Assembly: GCA_023614405.1 (NCBI GenBank)
Contig: CM042684.1
Span: 203,924,941-203,988,940 of the forward strand
Direction of reading: 5' to 3'
From: Avena insularis
Lineage: Eukaryota; Streptophyta; Magnoliopsida; Poales; Poaceae
Length of the DNA stretch: 64,000 nucleotides
The position numbers and the translations under genes are program-made. This document shows, one piece after another, positions 10,656 through 21,923 of the stretch. Numbering within the stretch: position 1 is the stretch's first letter; each line of letters opens with the position of its first letter. The notes under the pieces are model-generated. The model was given only the letters and a program-made list of their open reading frames with translations, was not told where the DNA came from and searched no databases.

Positions 10656-12012
10656 TTAAGACATGTATCCATAAAAGAGCAAGCATATTAAACACTTTAA
10701 TATCTATGCTCCCACTAGAACCAACACCCCTTCGATGGTTACTTAGTGATTCAGAACCCTAAATAAGCAAGTTGACTAGTGAGATTTAGCATCAACGCTA
10801 GCCGTCAAGTGATCTAGGTAGACAACTCCTTGTCAATCGCATCTCATACGACTCCTGTTGAATGGGTGGCATCACATGCCCTGGCTCCCATCCGACTTTT
10901 CCCCGAGTCCCACAACCGTTGTGATAGACCCGTCTAGATTACCCAGTGCTTCCGCTGTAAGAGTCCGACTCGAACCCACCTAGTCGGAAAGAATTGATAG
11001 CACCTCAATTTCATGAGCCCACTACCAAAAATGTCCGACTTGTGATGGTGCAACACTTGCGGGGAAACCGACTAGACCTTCTTTGAGGGATTACTTTCTA
11101 CCAACTATCTAATAGAGGTAAAAACAAAGGCATAACAATAACACAAAATAAAGCAATTATAATGTGAAATGGTATGGCTCTCTTCATGGCGATCTCCATC
11201 TCCATAAAGTCTATAATCCGATTTGTGTCAACTCTTGTCACGTGCCGCCTTACACCATGTAGCTGACTTGTACATCGACTTGCATGCCTTCCGGAATCTC
11301 CAAACAACTACACTAGCCAGTAAAGTAAATTACATAGAGAATCCGACACACGGGTCATTATACAATAAGATGACAGCACCTAGGCTCCAGCCGGCCGACA
11401 AAAACCGTGATACGTAGATCACGTATGGATTAAACACATCACATGCACATAAGCCTTACCATTCACAACATCATCCTGCAAAAACAAGTTATGCATAGAT
11501 ACGATATCTACCGGCGTTGTGAAACTCACAACGACATCTAAGGCGCTATGACATGGCGAAGCCGGCGGTCCCGCTAGCCGGATAGCAGGCGGGGATCGAA
11601 GGGGTTTACGTGTCACACAGATCTCATCTGCATTCCAGAAACACAGATCTCATCTGCATTCCGGACATGGATTTCGTCATCAGATAAAACAATTTTACCC
11701 AAATCCGATCCGGACTCCGATTCGACCAAACTCTTTGATCTTCGATCACCGCATCTGGGTTTGCGTGTCACAGTCTACCCCGATGGCGGAAGCCGACCGG
11801 TAGGGTTATGTTGTTCCACGACCATAGCAGCTAGATCACGGAAACCAGATCATCCATTTCCCCGAGTACAGTTGATCCAATCAACTTCGTACAAAACCGA
11901 TCTATCTCATAGATCGACCACCAAACTGCAGTTAGATCCAATCTAACGCCAACTACATATCACACATGCATGATCTCGAGCCTAAAACCAGAAGCTAACA
12001 CTCTGATACCAC
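10656..12012 (-). other. C2 5' leader with tRNA-Met-type primer site
   Basis: This non-coding leader lies between the 5' LTR and gag. The primer-binding site is the complement of 11998-12011 and reads TGGTATCAGAGTGT on the minus strand, matching the 3' end of initiator Met-tRNA. A short tandem duplication, CAGATCTCATCTGCATTCC, is at 11617-11665. I see no conserved gene. Confidence 0.7.
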
Positions 12013-12477
12013 TGTTGGGCCACGCGAGATAAACAAAACTTTTTCCCTACACAGTGATCCCAAGATCTAGCTCAGGTAGAAGGCCACGAGGATTACCACT
12101 AGACGCGCAGTTGCGGAATCAATGAAGCATGTCGCTTGATGTAATGCAGTCCTCATGATCCATTCCGGTTCCACGATCGTCGAAGTGCTAAACGTACAGC
12201 ACCTCCGCTAGTATCCACACGTACGTGGAGGAGCGCCGGCGGTGGACTGCTAGGTCCGGTACGGCGGCGACAGGACGGACTGGGGCTAGGGTTTCCAACA
12301 CATGGAGTGACCTAACTGAAAGGACATTTACTGTCATAATCACTTTTGGTGTTCGTTAACAACTAGTAGACCCTTTCACAGTTTTCTATTGTCTATAGGT
12401 GGTATTCTACTAAGGAAAAAGGACCATTGGCCTACGGATCATTCCCTACATCTGATCTTGCAAGCTGGGAATTCCAG

Positions 12478-12801
12478 ACCGGAGTCTCCGGTCTACACAC
12501 ACCGGAGTCTCCGGTGTGGTTTGGAGTTTCCCAGGAGTCTCTGGGGTGGCCTCTATTTTCATGCCCAGGACAGCCAGGAAGGTGGTCTGGAGATTGGTCC
12601 GGAGTCTCCCGTCTCTATCTCAGGCCGGAGTCTCCGGTGTGGAGGGACCGGAGGCTCCGGTCCACTTGGGTCTCAACTGAGCTGGGTCATTCTGTCAAGG
12701 GGTCCGGAGGCTGCTCCGGAGATGGACCGGAGTCTCCAGTGTAGACCGGAGTCTCCGGTGTAGACCGGAGTCTCCGGTGTGGTGACCAGAGTCTCCGGTC
12801 T
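12478..12801 (+). repeat. Cluster of ACCGGAGTCTCCGGT-type palindromes in S
   Basis: About ten copies or near-copies of an odd palindrome (arms ACCGGAG/CTCCGGT around one base) lie with irregular spacing of roughly 15-60 bp, ending about 45 bp upstream of the TATA box. The same motif is in the LTR and leader of element B. Confidence 0.85.
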
Positions 12802-12845
12802 GCTTCTCCTCCAATGGTCAGAAAAATGGTTCGCTGACAGAAGGG

Positions 12846-12855
12846 CTATAAATAG
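12846..12855 (+). promoter_or_regulatory. TATA box of solo LTR S
   Basis: CTATAAATAG is followed by a G-rich stretch and lies just downstream of the palindrome cluster, placing the cluster in the U3 promoter region. Confidence 0.6.
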
Positions 12856-13578
12856 GGGACCTTATCCCCTTGTTCCAGCTGCTCGTCAACCTCAAGAACA
12901 CCATGTCCATTTGAGCCACCAAATCAACAAGACCTCTTCATCCAACCATCCAAAGTCTTTGATCTTTGGAGAATCGAAGGAGGAGGCCTTGATCTACAGC
13001 TTCACCAAGAGAGATCTTCATTTCCCCCTCATTCACTTGAGGGCCCCCATGTTCTAGTGTTTCATTGGAAACCCTAGGTTTTGATTTGGTTCTTACAAGC
13101 TTGTCTTTGATTGTTTGACAGCTTGCTTGTATTTGGGAGCCTCCAATTAAGTTGTGGATGTGTGCCCCGAACTCGTTGTAAAGGTGTCGGCTTCCACCTC
13201 GAAGGTTGCCGTATAGTGGAAGAGGTGAATCGAACCCGTTGGGGTGAGGTTCATCAGAGAACAAGGGAGGCCTCTCGTGGCGTTGGTGGTTTGAAACCAC
13301 CCCCTCTCCAAACGTAGGCGTACTTCCCCTCAAAAGGAAGGAACTACGGGAAACAAATCCTTGTGCTCCACTTTGGTTCCTTCTACCCTTTACTACACTT
13401 TACTTATCTAGTTATTGTTTAGTTAGTGCTTGCTTGTCACCTTAGTTGCATAATCTAGAGAATTTACCTTTCTTGTCAAACCCTAATTTGAAAAGGAGTA
13501 AAATTTGAAGTAGCACCTATTCACCCCCCCTCTAGGTGCTCATACGATTCTTTCACTAACCTTGTGCTCTAAGCACCT

Positions 13579-14514
13579 GCGATATGGGGTGGCCCGATCT
13601 TCTCAACAAGCTCTTGTCGATGGTAATGGTGGATGATTGATAACTAGTGCGTAGCTATGATCTCTCCCGCTCGATCCCTGATACCAGTGTAACAACTCTC
13701 GAACCTTGTAGGATATTCACAACACCACACTCTTACGCATGCAGCCGTCAACCATGAATGGTAGTGTGCAATCTACTAATTCCCAATGGAACAACAGATC
13801 ACACTCAATTGCAATTGTAGAATTCGATCACAGGGTAATTCCAGAGGTTCTATAAAGAAACAACTCCAAAATAATTTTAACGTGGTCTAAAAACTAAAGC
13901 TAGTGCGCCCCCATCTATTTAAGGGTCTGGGAGGTGGCAGCCTAAGGTGGGATCCGAGTTGGTCCCACCAACTAGATACAAACCGACACAAAAGGGTTCA
14001 GCCTCAATGCTTCTGCCGTGGCAGACTTTCAGGCGTGGCAGACTTTCAGCCGGATTCTCTGTCGCAGCAGCCTGCCCTGGCAGAGCCGGACTCGGTTTTC
14101 CTACCACGGCAGCCTGCCGTGGCAGAAAACAGATGAGTTTCTCTGCCGCGGCAAATATGTTCCTCCAATAGTTGATCTTCGTCTTAGACAGCTCCTTGCA
14201 CTTCCTCCCTCTCCTCCCTCGTGCATTCTTCATTGATCAACATGCCATGCTCCATTATCTCCTCACTCTGTGCTACACCTTCTTCTCCTAAGTACCCGAT
14301 CATGCAATAATTCAAAGACTTAGGTAGTATAAAATTCTCATTAATTAAAACATCAGGTTCATTAAGAAGCAAGTTCACCTGTTGTTCTAGTAGCATAGCA
14401 CGAGCTCTTGTAATTGGTCCAATCCTTATCTCATTGGACTGATATTTCTTTGTAGCAATTGGAACATCATCATTAGCAATTGGGGTATGTGTAACTATAG
14501 GGATGTCCTCATCA
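13579..14514 (-). repeat. A2 3' LTR
   Basis: About 936 bp, homologous to both LTRs of A. The inner end is CCTCATCA at 14514, followed by the reversed polypurine tract TCTCCCCCCTT. The minus-strand TATA-like sequence is the complement of 13916-13923. A cluster of CTGCCGYGGCAG-type palindromes lies at 14012-14155. Confidence 0.75.
14012..14155. repeat. CTGCC(GC/GT/AC)GGCAG palindrome cluster in A2 LTR
   Basis: Several copies of CTGCCGTGGCAG, CTGCCGCGGCA and decayed forms are spread over 145 bp, about 90 bp upstream (in the sense of the element) of the TATA-like box. The centre variants are those expected from deamination of a CG-containing palindrome. Confidence 0.75.
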
Positions 14515-15427
14515 TCTCCCCCCTTCAAAAGGTGTAGACCTCGATGCTCCAAGGTCTTCTCCAGCATATGGTGACAAATCAATAACGTTGAAGTTGTTGC
14601 TAGCTCCACCAAACTCCTCAATAGGTATGTAAACTGAGTAGGCATTATCATTAATTTTGGCTAGCACCTTGTAAGGACCAGCACCACGTGGCTTCAACTT
14701 GGACTTGCGAAGTAGTGGAAATCTATCCTTGCGCAGATGCACCCAAACCATATCTCCGGGCTTGAACAACACTTCCTTCCTTGCTTGACTCCTTGTAGCA
14801 GCAATGTTCTTGCCTTTCTTCTCAATAGACTCTCTAGTCTTCTCATGAATTTTATTCACATAATCAGCACGTTTGGATGCCTCCATATCAACTCTCTCAT
14901 GTAATGGCAGAGGCAACATATCAAGTGGCATCAATGGCTTCAAGCCATACACCACCTCAAAAGGACAAAGGTGAGTAGCTGAATGTACAGCCCTATTGTA
15001 TGCAAACTCAACATGTGGCAAACACTCTTCCCACTCCCGCAGATTCTTTTTTATCATAGTCCTTAGCAGCTGTGACAATGTTCGATTCACCACCTCCGTT
15101 TGACCATCTGTTTGGGGATGACATGTAGTACCGAATAGCAGCTTCGTTCCTAGCTTCCCCCCATAAGGTCTTCCAAAAGTAGCTCATGAACTTCACATCA
15201 CAGTCAGAAACAATTGTCTTAGGTACTCCATGTAATCTCACGATGTCCCTGAAAAACAGGTTAGCAACATGCGACGCATCGTCGCTTTTGTGGTAGGTAA
15301 GAAAATGAGCCATCTTAGAGAACCTATCCACTACCACAAATATAGAATCATGATCTCTCCGAGTTTTAGGTAGACCTAGCACAAAATCCATACTAAGGTC
15401 TTCCCATGGAGTAGTAGGTGCAGACAG
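14515..15427 (-). pseudogene. A2 Gypsy integrase, frameshifted and truncated
   Basis: The minus-strand frame at 15008-15391 has [20 protein letters not shown] and I-V-S-D-x-D-V-K-F-M, which carry the first two integrase acidic residues. It loses frame near 15150, and the frame at 14518-15093 supplies [19 protein letters not shown], the C-terminal G-D-M-V-W-V-H-L-R-K and D-L-S-P-Y. The second frame ends in a TGA that overlaps the LTR start. The N-terminal zinc domain and RT are missing. Confidence 0.75.
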
Positions 15428-16009
15428 AGGTGTATCACTACAAGAAAAGTTGGCTTTTACAACGGACGATTTTCGTGGTTGAAGGCCTGTTTTTCGTGGC
15501 TAAAAAGTCTTCTACGACGGATGCCCATCGTGGTAAAAGCCCCATCACAAAAGAATCTACCACGGTTTGTTTCTTGACCGTGGCAGATCGCACCCTTCAG
15601 CCACAAAAACTTGTTCCGTCGTAGATCTGTTCACCAGCCGTGTTGACTCCTGACGTCATGCAAAATGCCATGTGGCTAACACCGTTAACGACCAGTTACC
15701 GCCGTTAACGGCCACGGAAACCGTGGTAGAAGTCAGGCCCAGCCAAGGCCTGCTCACAATTAAGTGGGCTGGCCCATCAAGAGAGCCCAATAATATTACC
15801 GCCCTTTACTATTTTGTCTGAAACGTTTGAAATGGGACCACTAGTGCAGACATCTGTGGCCCGTGAAATTTCAGGCCCGACACTGTTTTAGCCTACAAAA
15901 GGCCCACCTTGGTCCAGTACTATGTGGCCCATTTTCAGCCTGGGCCAAGTCTGTCCGTTACTGTTAAGCCCTTCTGTCGGCCTGTCACTTTTCTCGCACC
16001 CATCGTGGG

Positions 16010-16300
16010 CCGTCACGGCCCTCTACATTTATGGCCTTTGCTGTTCTGGACATTCACTATTCCGGCCTTCTACTATTCGGTCCCATAAACGGACTAAAGA
16101 TTCTGGCCTGCTAAAGTTCTGGCATTGTAACTGTTTCCGGTCTGTTACTGTTCTAGCCTTTCACTATTCCGGCCTTTCACTGTTGCGGCCTTTCACTGTT
16201 TCGGCCTTTCACTATTCCAGCCTTTACTGTTCTGGCCTTTTACTATTCTGGCCTTTCACTGTTCGGGCCTTTAACTGTGCCAGCCTTTACCCGGTGTAGG
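16010..16300 (+). repeat. Minisatellite, 16-17 bp unit
   Basis: About nine adjacent copies of a GGCCTTTCACTGTTC-like unit lie at 16140-16292, with weaker copies back to 16010. The unit varies mainly at ACTGTT/ACTATT. It lies in the subterminal part of the putative CACTA element. Confidence 0.8.
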
Positions 16301-16587
16301 CCCGTCACTATTGATTGGTGGCCCATCAAGGACTAATAAAATGTTGCGGGACTGCTACTATTTAAGCCTATCTAACTTAGATCCATTGCCAGGACATAAA
16401 CGTGGATAAACAAAGAACACAAGTTCTCTAAAATGCTAAATAAATTCTGCAACTGTGGAAAACAACTTATAACTGGAAAATTAGTAAATTATTACAGTCC
16501 TGGAAAATTCCGTAGCTCGTACAGCATCATCGGAGTATAACACAGCTGATAAACAATATAATCTCAAATTCAAAAATGTTCCTTTTA

Positions 16588-18525
16588 GGGATTACCACGA
16601 GACTTGTTGAGGATATTATTAAGTAGATTCTCTGTCAAAGCTTGCATGTTTCTTAACTCAGCTAACTCCTTCCTTGCTATGGAGACTACTGCATATGTTC
16701 TGTTGGCTTCCTGTCTAACTACATCAAGTGCATCTTGGAGTGCAGCACCAAAAAGTCTTTCTGCTAGAATGTATGGAGCAGTCGAGATTGTACCTACGTG
16801 AGCAATACGCACTGTCACTACTGCTCTGTCCAAAGAGATCTACACTTGAGGTAGTTGTTTTCTGTTCTGCCTTCATATTTATATTTGCAAACTAAAACAA
16901 AAAGAAATGTCATATAACATAATTACCAAGGAAAACAAAAACCAACGAATTTCAAATCAGTCCTTTTGCTAAAAGGAAGAAAGCAATTAGTAATGACAGG
17001 GCATCATACATCTCTTTCTTCTGGAATAACTAGAACAGTTGACTTCATAGAGGGATGAGATAGTGTGCAAATGTCACTTCTGCCCTATGAAATGACTGCT
17101 CTACTTGATGAAGGCTGAAACTAAGATAAAAGAAGTTACAACATCATACAAATAAACAAAACTACCATGTTCATTCTCAAAGATTTTCAAAAGGTTATTT
17201 GGTCTGTTATAGCTATGTAAGCACTTGACACAAGGACCTCATGCAGACGGGTGCCTCTAATAGAATAGAAAAATCATTTTAGAGAAATGGTCAAACAATC
17301 TATCGAATAGTTAGAATGTTTAAATTTTTTGATTGTCTGCCCAAAGACAAAGTGTCCTATCATCTGCCTTGTATTAAAATAGCCATACACGTGTAGATAC
17401 TAGAGTGATATTTGAAGTAGGCGGTTCTTTATATTGGATTCCGTTGCATTTATGGCCTTGTTATAATCACCCTAGTGCCTCCAACAAAAATAACAACTCA
17501 ACTAGACCCAATGGCATGACACAAAGGGACTTAAACCTTAAAAAAAGGGGGGGCGGCGTCCTTACAGTAACTCTATGTAGAGTCTCAGGGTTGCTGATCT
17601 GGTTACAGGTATGTTCATCGACGATGTCTGCTGCATCAAGTAATTGGACTGGTGGTCTCCATAATTCAGTGTCGGTCCCCTGCATAATGGTGCAGCGAAT
17701 AGTGAACACAAAAAGGTTCCAGTCTCACAGATGTTAGCATGGAGTGATACAAAAGCATAGATACTTACGAGATTATAGGGGCCATTCATTCTACGATTTC
17801 TAGTGTAAACTGCACCGGCTCATTGCGTAACAACAGCAAATGGTTAGGAATAGTGGGGTAAGCAGAAGCAAATGAAACAGACATCTTAGTGGAAGCAGCA
17901 TAACTAATGTAATCACGTACTACATACATAGGACAAAAGCATCAAGCAAGAAATAACAATTAGTGCCATAGCTTACGCCAAGCCAGAGAGAAATTATAAC
18001 CGCATCACATATGGGCACTTACTAAAGTATATAATGGAAACAAATGTGTTAACCGTTGGCTGACTCATATTTCGCCATGAAATACGAAATCACACTTGAA
18101 TGCCTTACGGTTAAACCTGACTACAAAAAAATATTTAGAAAGATACGGGTAACAAGTATAGTACTTGTAAGTTACTACAAAAGTAGCACCAATGCAAAAT
18201 ACAGTTAACTGATACATATTTATCTTACCAAACTCCAAGGAGATATGGTTACCTCGGTCATGGCGGCGTTTAGGCATGATGCAAATCCTGGGTGGTGACG
18301 TCGAGGTTGTCGAGGGTGCTGTGGTTGCGGTGCTTGTGGGTGAAGGTGAAGCAAAATAAGGGTTCCTCCGATCGCTGATCGACATCGGCGAAGAAGTAGA
18401 TTCCTGGCGGTGGGAATGTGTTCGGTGCGCCAGGAGAGTGGGTCGGTGAAGCAGATCTGGTGCAGTGCACGACGACGACGGTGAATCAGATCTAAGGTGC
18501 TGAAGGTAGATCTAGGGTTTTTCAT
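16588..18525 (-). other. Possible spliced gene on the minus strand (weak)
   Basis: A candidate first exon starts with ATG at 18525 and ends at 18253 before a GTAACC donor. A second candidate exon ends at 17769 before a consensus GTAAGT donor. The last open segment, 16588-16833, encodes an 82-residue stretch rich in Ala, Leu and Glu that could be a C-terminal exon. The sequence upstream (18540-18620) is GC-rich and G-rich like a grass promoter or leader. I do not recognise the product, acceptor sites are unclear, and it may belong to the CACTA element. Confidence 0.25.
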
Positions 18526-18796
18526 AGGGCTAGCGCAGCTGGGGGCAATGATTGTGTGTGGGTGAGGGGGGTCGGTGGTAGGGGGTGCGGGGTATAGAGG
18601 TACTGAACGGGGAAATTATGATTGAAGCCCCAACGAACCGACTTCACTAGGGGTAGAAGGGGGATTCCAAGATGTTTGAAACATTGGATAGCGAGAGATT
18701 TTCCCGCTAGACTAAATTCAGATTTATGTATAGTCCAAGTAGTAGTAAATTGGTAAGCCGTACTCCCTGGAATCAAAGCCCGACAGGCACATCGGT

Positions 18797-18909
18797 GATC
18801 ATCCATGGCCCATACTGCCTCAGTTCAGAAATTAAGGGCCCATTTGGCCATTTGGCATCTAAATATTGATCATCCATGGCCCAGATTGGATTAGTTCAGA
18901 TATTAAGGA
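18797..18909 (+). repeat. Short direct duplication
   Basis: GATCATCCATGGCCCA plus about 25 bp occurs at 18797-18838 and again at 18868-18909 with several mismatches. The sequence around it to 19300 shows no gene. Confidence 0.6.
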
Positions 18910-19309
18910 TGAGTTTGGCATCAGAGTATTTTTAAATTATTTGGAAAACATTTTGATTTCTGAATAAACTGAAATATTGAATACCTTTTAGTGTTTTCTT
19001 CCAACAAATAATAGGTGTTTAAACTGAAGTATTCTCCAAAACTATGTTTTTCAAAATAATTGAGAAAGAGGTCAGACCCCTTTTTGAAGAAACTGAGAAG
19101 AGAGAAAACTAAAGTATTACTTTGGTAGGCACTAAAATACTATGGCATTGATATATTTCCGTATTATATCTATTCATGAATGATGATGCGTATGAAGATG
19201 TTGTCACCAAGACAGGTAGTGAGCACGAACATTATGATTAAAGCCTCAACCAACTCGAGTGAATTTGTTTCTCCATAGTCCAACTAATAATAGTAGAATG
19301 GTAGGCCAC

Positions 19310-20530
19310 TATGGTTGGCAGTGTTCATACTTCTATTCTAAACAAAAATATGGGAACCCACTATTTCGCTGACGTGAATAATCTAGCCCGTTAAGTCATG
19401 GGTACGTGCACGAGTAGATAGACCCATACCCTACCCATTTAAACTGACATAGTAGTAAAACTTAAATGTAGACTTACAACCTATGGGGCCAAGCAACCTA
19501 GGGAAGAGTATGATACTGTGGCTTCTAAACTTCGATATTTTTCATGGGTACGGGCATGTGTAAAGTTTTATACCCGCGAGTACGGGTATGGGTAAAATTT
19601 TCTACCCATTGACTAAACAGGAGTGGGTATGATATTGTTCTACCCTACTCATACCCTACCCATTGCTAGCCTTACATCATGCTCATTCATTAATGCAGCC
19701 ACATTTTCCTTTAGGTTTTCATAAAGTTGTTCGGTCATGCACACATAGCATATTCTATTAAGTACAGTAGTACAACATACATAGAACACAATTAATTATT
19801 CGAGCTAATCACTATTGTTCTTATTTAAAAAGAAAAATTATTGGGCTTTGGAGCATGTCCAGCAACCTTTTTGTATTGAATTGCTAAAATCTGACTCTAG
19901 GAAGAGGAGCGTGAAGGTTTATCAATGGAACACAATTTCCAATTTCCTAGCCTTCCTATAAGCATTCATTAGTATTTGCCCTTGCTAGCAAAAATCATGT
20001 CTACTCTCTCCGTTCCGAAATAAAAGACATTTTAGCTTTGTGAAATAAATGTATCTAGACACCTTTTAATGTAAAGGTTCACTCCGAACATCTACGACCC
20101 TATACACTAAATGGTGTCTAGATACATTCGATTCACAAAGCTAAAACGTCTTATATTTCTGAATGGAGTAAGTACATGACAATGACGTGTGGTGTCAACC
20201 ACTCGGCCACCCAATAAATAAACCCCCTTTATTGATAACTTTTGAATCACTATGGCTGAGAGTGTTCAACCTTATGTTTAAAAGGAAATTTTGGGAACTT
20301 ACTATTCTGCTAACGTGAATAATATAGTGCGCCTGAGCAATGAGATCAAAGCCACCCATGAGGTAAGCTCATTAAAAACAAGAAGAAATGTGGGGTTGCT
20401 AGGCCCCACAAGTAATCTGTCCTCACAACTCTTATTGTCCATTCACGCTCATTGATACATGCGTCCTTATTTTTCCTTGAGATTATCCGAAAGTTGTTTG
20501 GTCATGCACATATAGCATCATCGCCAATGT
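19310..20530 (+). repeat. Diverged direct repeat pair about 0.76-0.95 kb apart
   Basis: Segments at 19310-19385 and 20250-20335 share a CTATGG...AGTGTTCA box and GAACCCACTATTTCGCTGACGTG-like sequence. Segments at 19675-19755 and 20437-20523 share CTCATT..., TTTTCCTT and AGTTGTTYGGTCATGCACA. Between them, 19395-19665 is rich in TACCCATA/TATGGGTA words. The MITE at 20004 lies between the two halves. I see no coding potential. Confidence 0.6.
20004..20168. mobile_element. Stowaway-like MITE (Tc1/mariner type)
   Basis: The 165-bp element is flanked by TA at 20002-20003 and 20169-20170. Its ends are inverted: CTCTCTCCGTTCCGAAATAA on the left and the complement of TTATATTTCTGAATGGAG on the right, with further internal inversion (TTTTAGCTTTGTGAA / TTCACAAAGCTAAAA; GTATCTAGACACC / GGTGTCTAGATAC). 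It would fold almost end to end. It has no coding capacity and would need a mariner-type transposase in trans. Confidence 0.85.
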
Positions 20531-20919
20531 TTTCGAATTATCTCTACTACTATAATGGAGTAGTTTTGAATTAGATCCATAGCAGCAATACTGACTGTTG
20601 GTTTGTTAGATCCAATGGTTCAGAGCAGCTGGATTCGTGTTGAAGGAGTAGTACCTAGAGCAAACTCCACCATCTTGTACAACCATCATGTCACCCCCCT
20701 TCCCTGCAAAAAAAAGTTCATAGCACAGTAGGTTGTATTCTCAATATGTGTAGATAGTTATTATTAATATACTTAATGTATGCCTTTTTTCTCTGACAAG
20801 ACTATTGGTTAAGAACAACTTAATGTTCATTAAGTTACATTTCATACAGTATATACGAGTGTGGCACGTGCCTTTTACTAGTAGGAAGTAGCGTGTGACT
20901 TCTTGAAAATCTTGCCACT

Positions 20920-21270
20920 ATATAATGTACGATTAACTTTGAATAATGAAAATTGAATCAAGACTGGCAAATCCCAACAATCTTAACTCTTGGATCTTTT
21001 TTCCATTCTAGCACATAGGAGATTCTATCGATAGTCCTTAGCAAAATGAACGCTATGCAAAAACCACAAAGAGTCTAATGACATGTTATACATTTAATTA
21101 TCTTATCATACCCAGTATATAGTGTACGAATAACTTTGAACTTTAACCATTGGATGAAGATTGGAAATCCCAACATTGCTTACCGATGGATTTTCCTTCC
21201 ACTCTAACATTTAGATGATTCTATTGATATAGTCTTTAGCACAATGAACGCTATGCATAAACCTCAAAAC
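20920..21270 (+). repeat. Tandem duplication of a unit of about 195 bp
   Basis: 20920-21070 and 21115-21270 share TATATARTGTACGAWTAACTTTGAA, AAATCCCAACA, a TTCTAKCRATA box and AATGAACGCTATGCA in the same order. Divergence is moderate. There is no coding signal. Confidence 0.7.
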
Positions 21271-21923
21271 ACACTTTCCATCATTATAGAATCTATATAT
21301 CATTTCTCTAGAGCATGTCAGGAATTATGTACCTACTAATAGGTTGATTTCTAAATGATACAACTTACAAGAATCAAAAATACACCAGATACTTTATGGA
21401 TGTGGCTCAAAATTATAATTATTTTTTGAGCTTTACCTATTATTAATTTAGATAAAAATTATATTTTAGTACTATATTATATAATTAACTATGAAACGTT
21501 TCCCAAGAAAATATGAAACATTCAATGACTGGTTATGTATTATGTACACCGTTTACAGAAAATGTCTCTATTTTGCACAAAAAAGGTCTATGCTTGTTGT
21601 TATGTGCAAAAACCTCACCAACATGTGGTGGTACTAGCAATATCCTCGCCGCTGATGCTCTCAGGGCGAAGGAGTACCAACCGTTCGATCATGTTTCAAC
21701 GATGGAAGGGAAGTTTTGTAAAAAAACAATTTAAGGAAGTATAAAAAATGATGGAAGGGAACTGCCAGGCTGCTCCTACGGCACGTGGCAACTCCTAGAT
21801 GTACCGAGCAAGCCTTTTTAACGGGCCATCAACAACGACCACCTCTCCCATCCAGGCACGACGCACACAGCGAAGAACTCTCCCTGTCCCTTTAGGCCGG
21901 CCAAGCCACCACACACACAAAAA

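Larger units (their letters stand above)
12317..13555 (+). mobile_element. S: solo LTR inserted in the C2 LTR
   Basis: The 1239-bp insert starts TGAAAGGACA and ends ATTCTTTCA, with terminal inversion TGAAAG/CTTTCA and a perfect 5-bp target repeat ctaac at 12312-12316 and 13556-13560. It has no second LTR or internal domain, so it is a solo LTR left by recombination. The right end (a C7 run and TCTAGGTGCTCATACG) resembles a widespread grass LTR family. TATAAATAG at 12847-12855 gives plus orientation. The short frames inside follow the palindromic repeats and are not taken as genes. Confidence 0.85.
5805..13580 (-). mobile_element. C2: Copia LTR retrotransposon, minus strand, 5' LTR incomplete
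   Basis: The 3' LTR is at 5805-6603 and the 5' LTR begins at 12013. It has a tRNA-Met-type primer site at 11998-12011 and a polypurine tract beside 6604. Coding order on the minus strand is gag, integrase, RT and RNase H, the Copia order. gag and integrase are broken. The 5' LTR is split by the solo LTR S and cut at 13578-13580 by the A2 fragment; its missing TATA-containing part is not found elsewhere in the window. Confidence 0.85.
12013..13580 (-). repeat. C2 5' LTR, split and truncated
   Basis: 12013-12316 aligns with the outer 300 bp of the 3' LTR, and 13556-13580 continues it after the S insertion. It then stops at CTAAGCACCTGC where A2 begins, so about 470 bp of the LTR including the TATA box are missing. 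Confidence 0.8.
13579..15435 (-). mobile_element. A2: fragment of an A-family Gypsy element (3' LTR and integrase end)
   Basis: It aligns with the 3' LTR and integrase part of element A (27882-29660) in the same orientation. It begins GATATGGGGTGGCCC right after the C2 LTR break and stops at GTGTAT where the CACTA terminus starts; element A continues there with acaaaccgtg. The remaining A2 sequence is not found in the window. Confidence 0.8.
15436..18830 (+). mobile_element. CACTA DNA transposon, one terminus visible; right border not identified
   Basis: CACTACAAGAAAA at 15436-15448 is the canonical grass CACTA terminal inverted repeat, preceded by a possible 3-bp target site, tat. Subterminal sequence has short repeated boxes with CGTGG and ACGACGG typical of such elements. 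The matching TTTTCTTGTAGTG end is not seen before 25061, so the other border is lost or too diverged; 18830 is an arbitrary limit at a change to AT-rich sequence. No transposase was recognised. Confidence 0.5.

Noticed and set aside
12478..12801. Spaced palindromic repeats that look like a CRISPR array
   Set aside because: Spacing is irregular, repeats are short and variable, there are no cas genes, and the surroundings are grass LTR elements.
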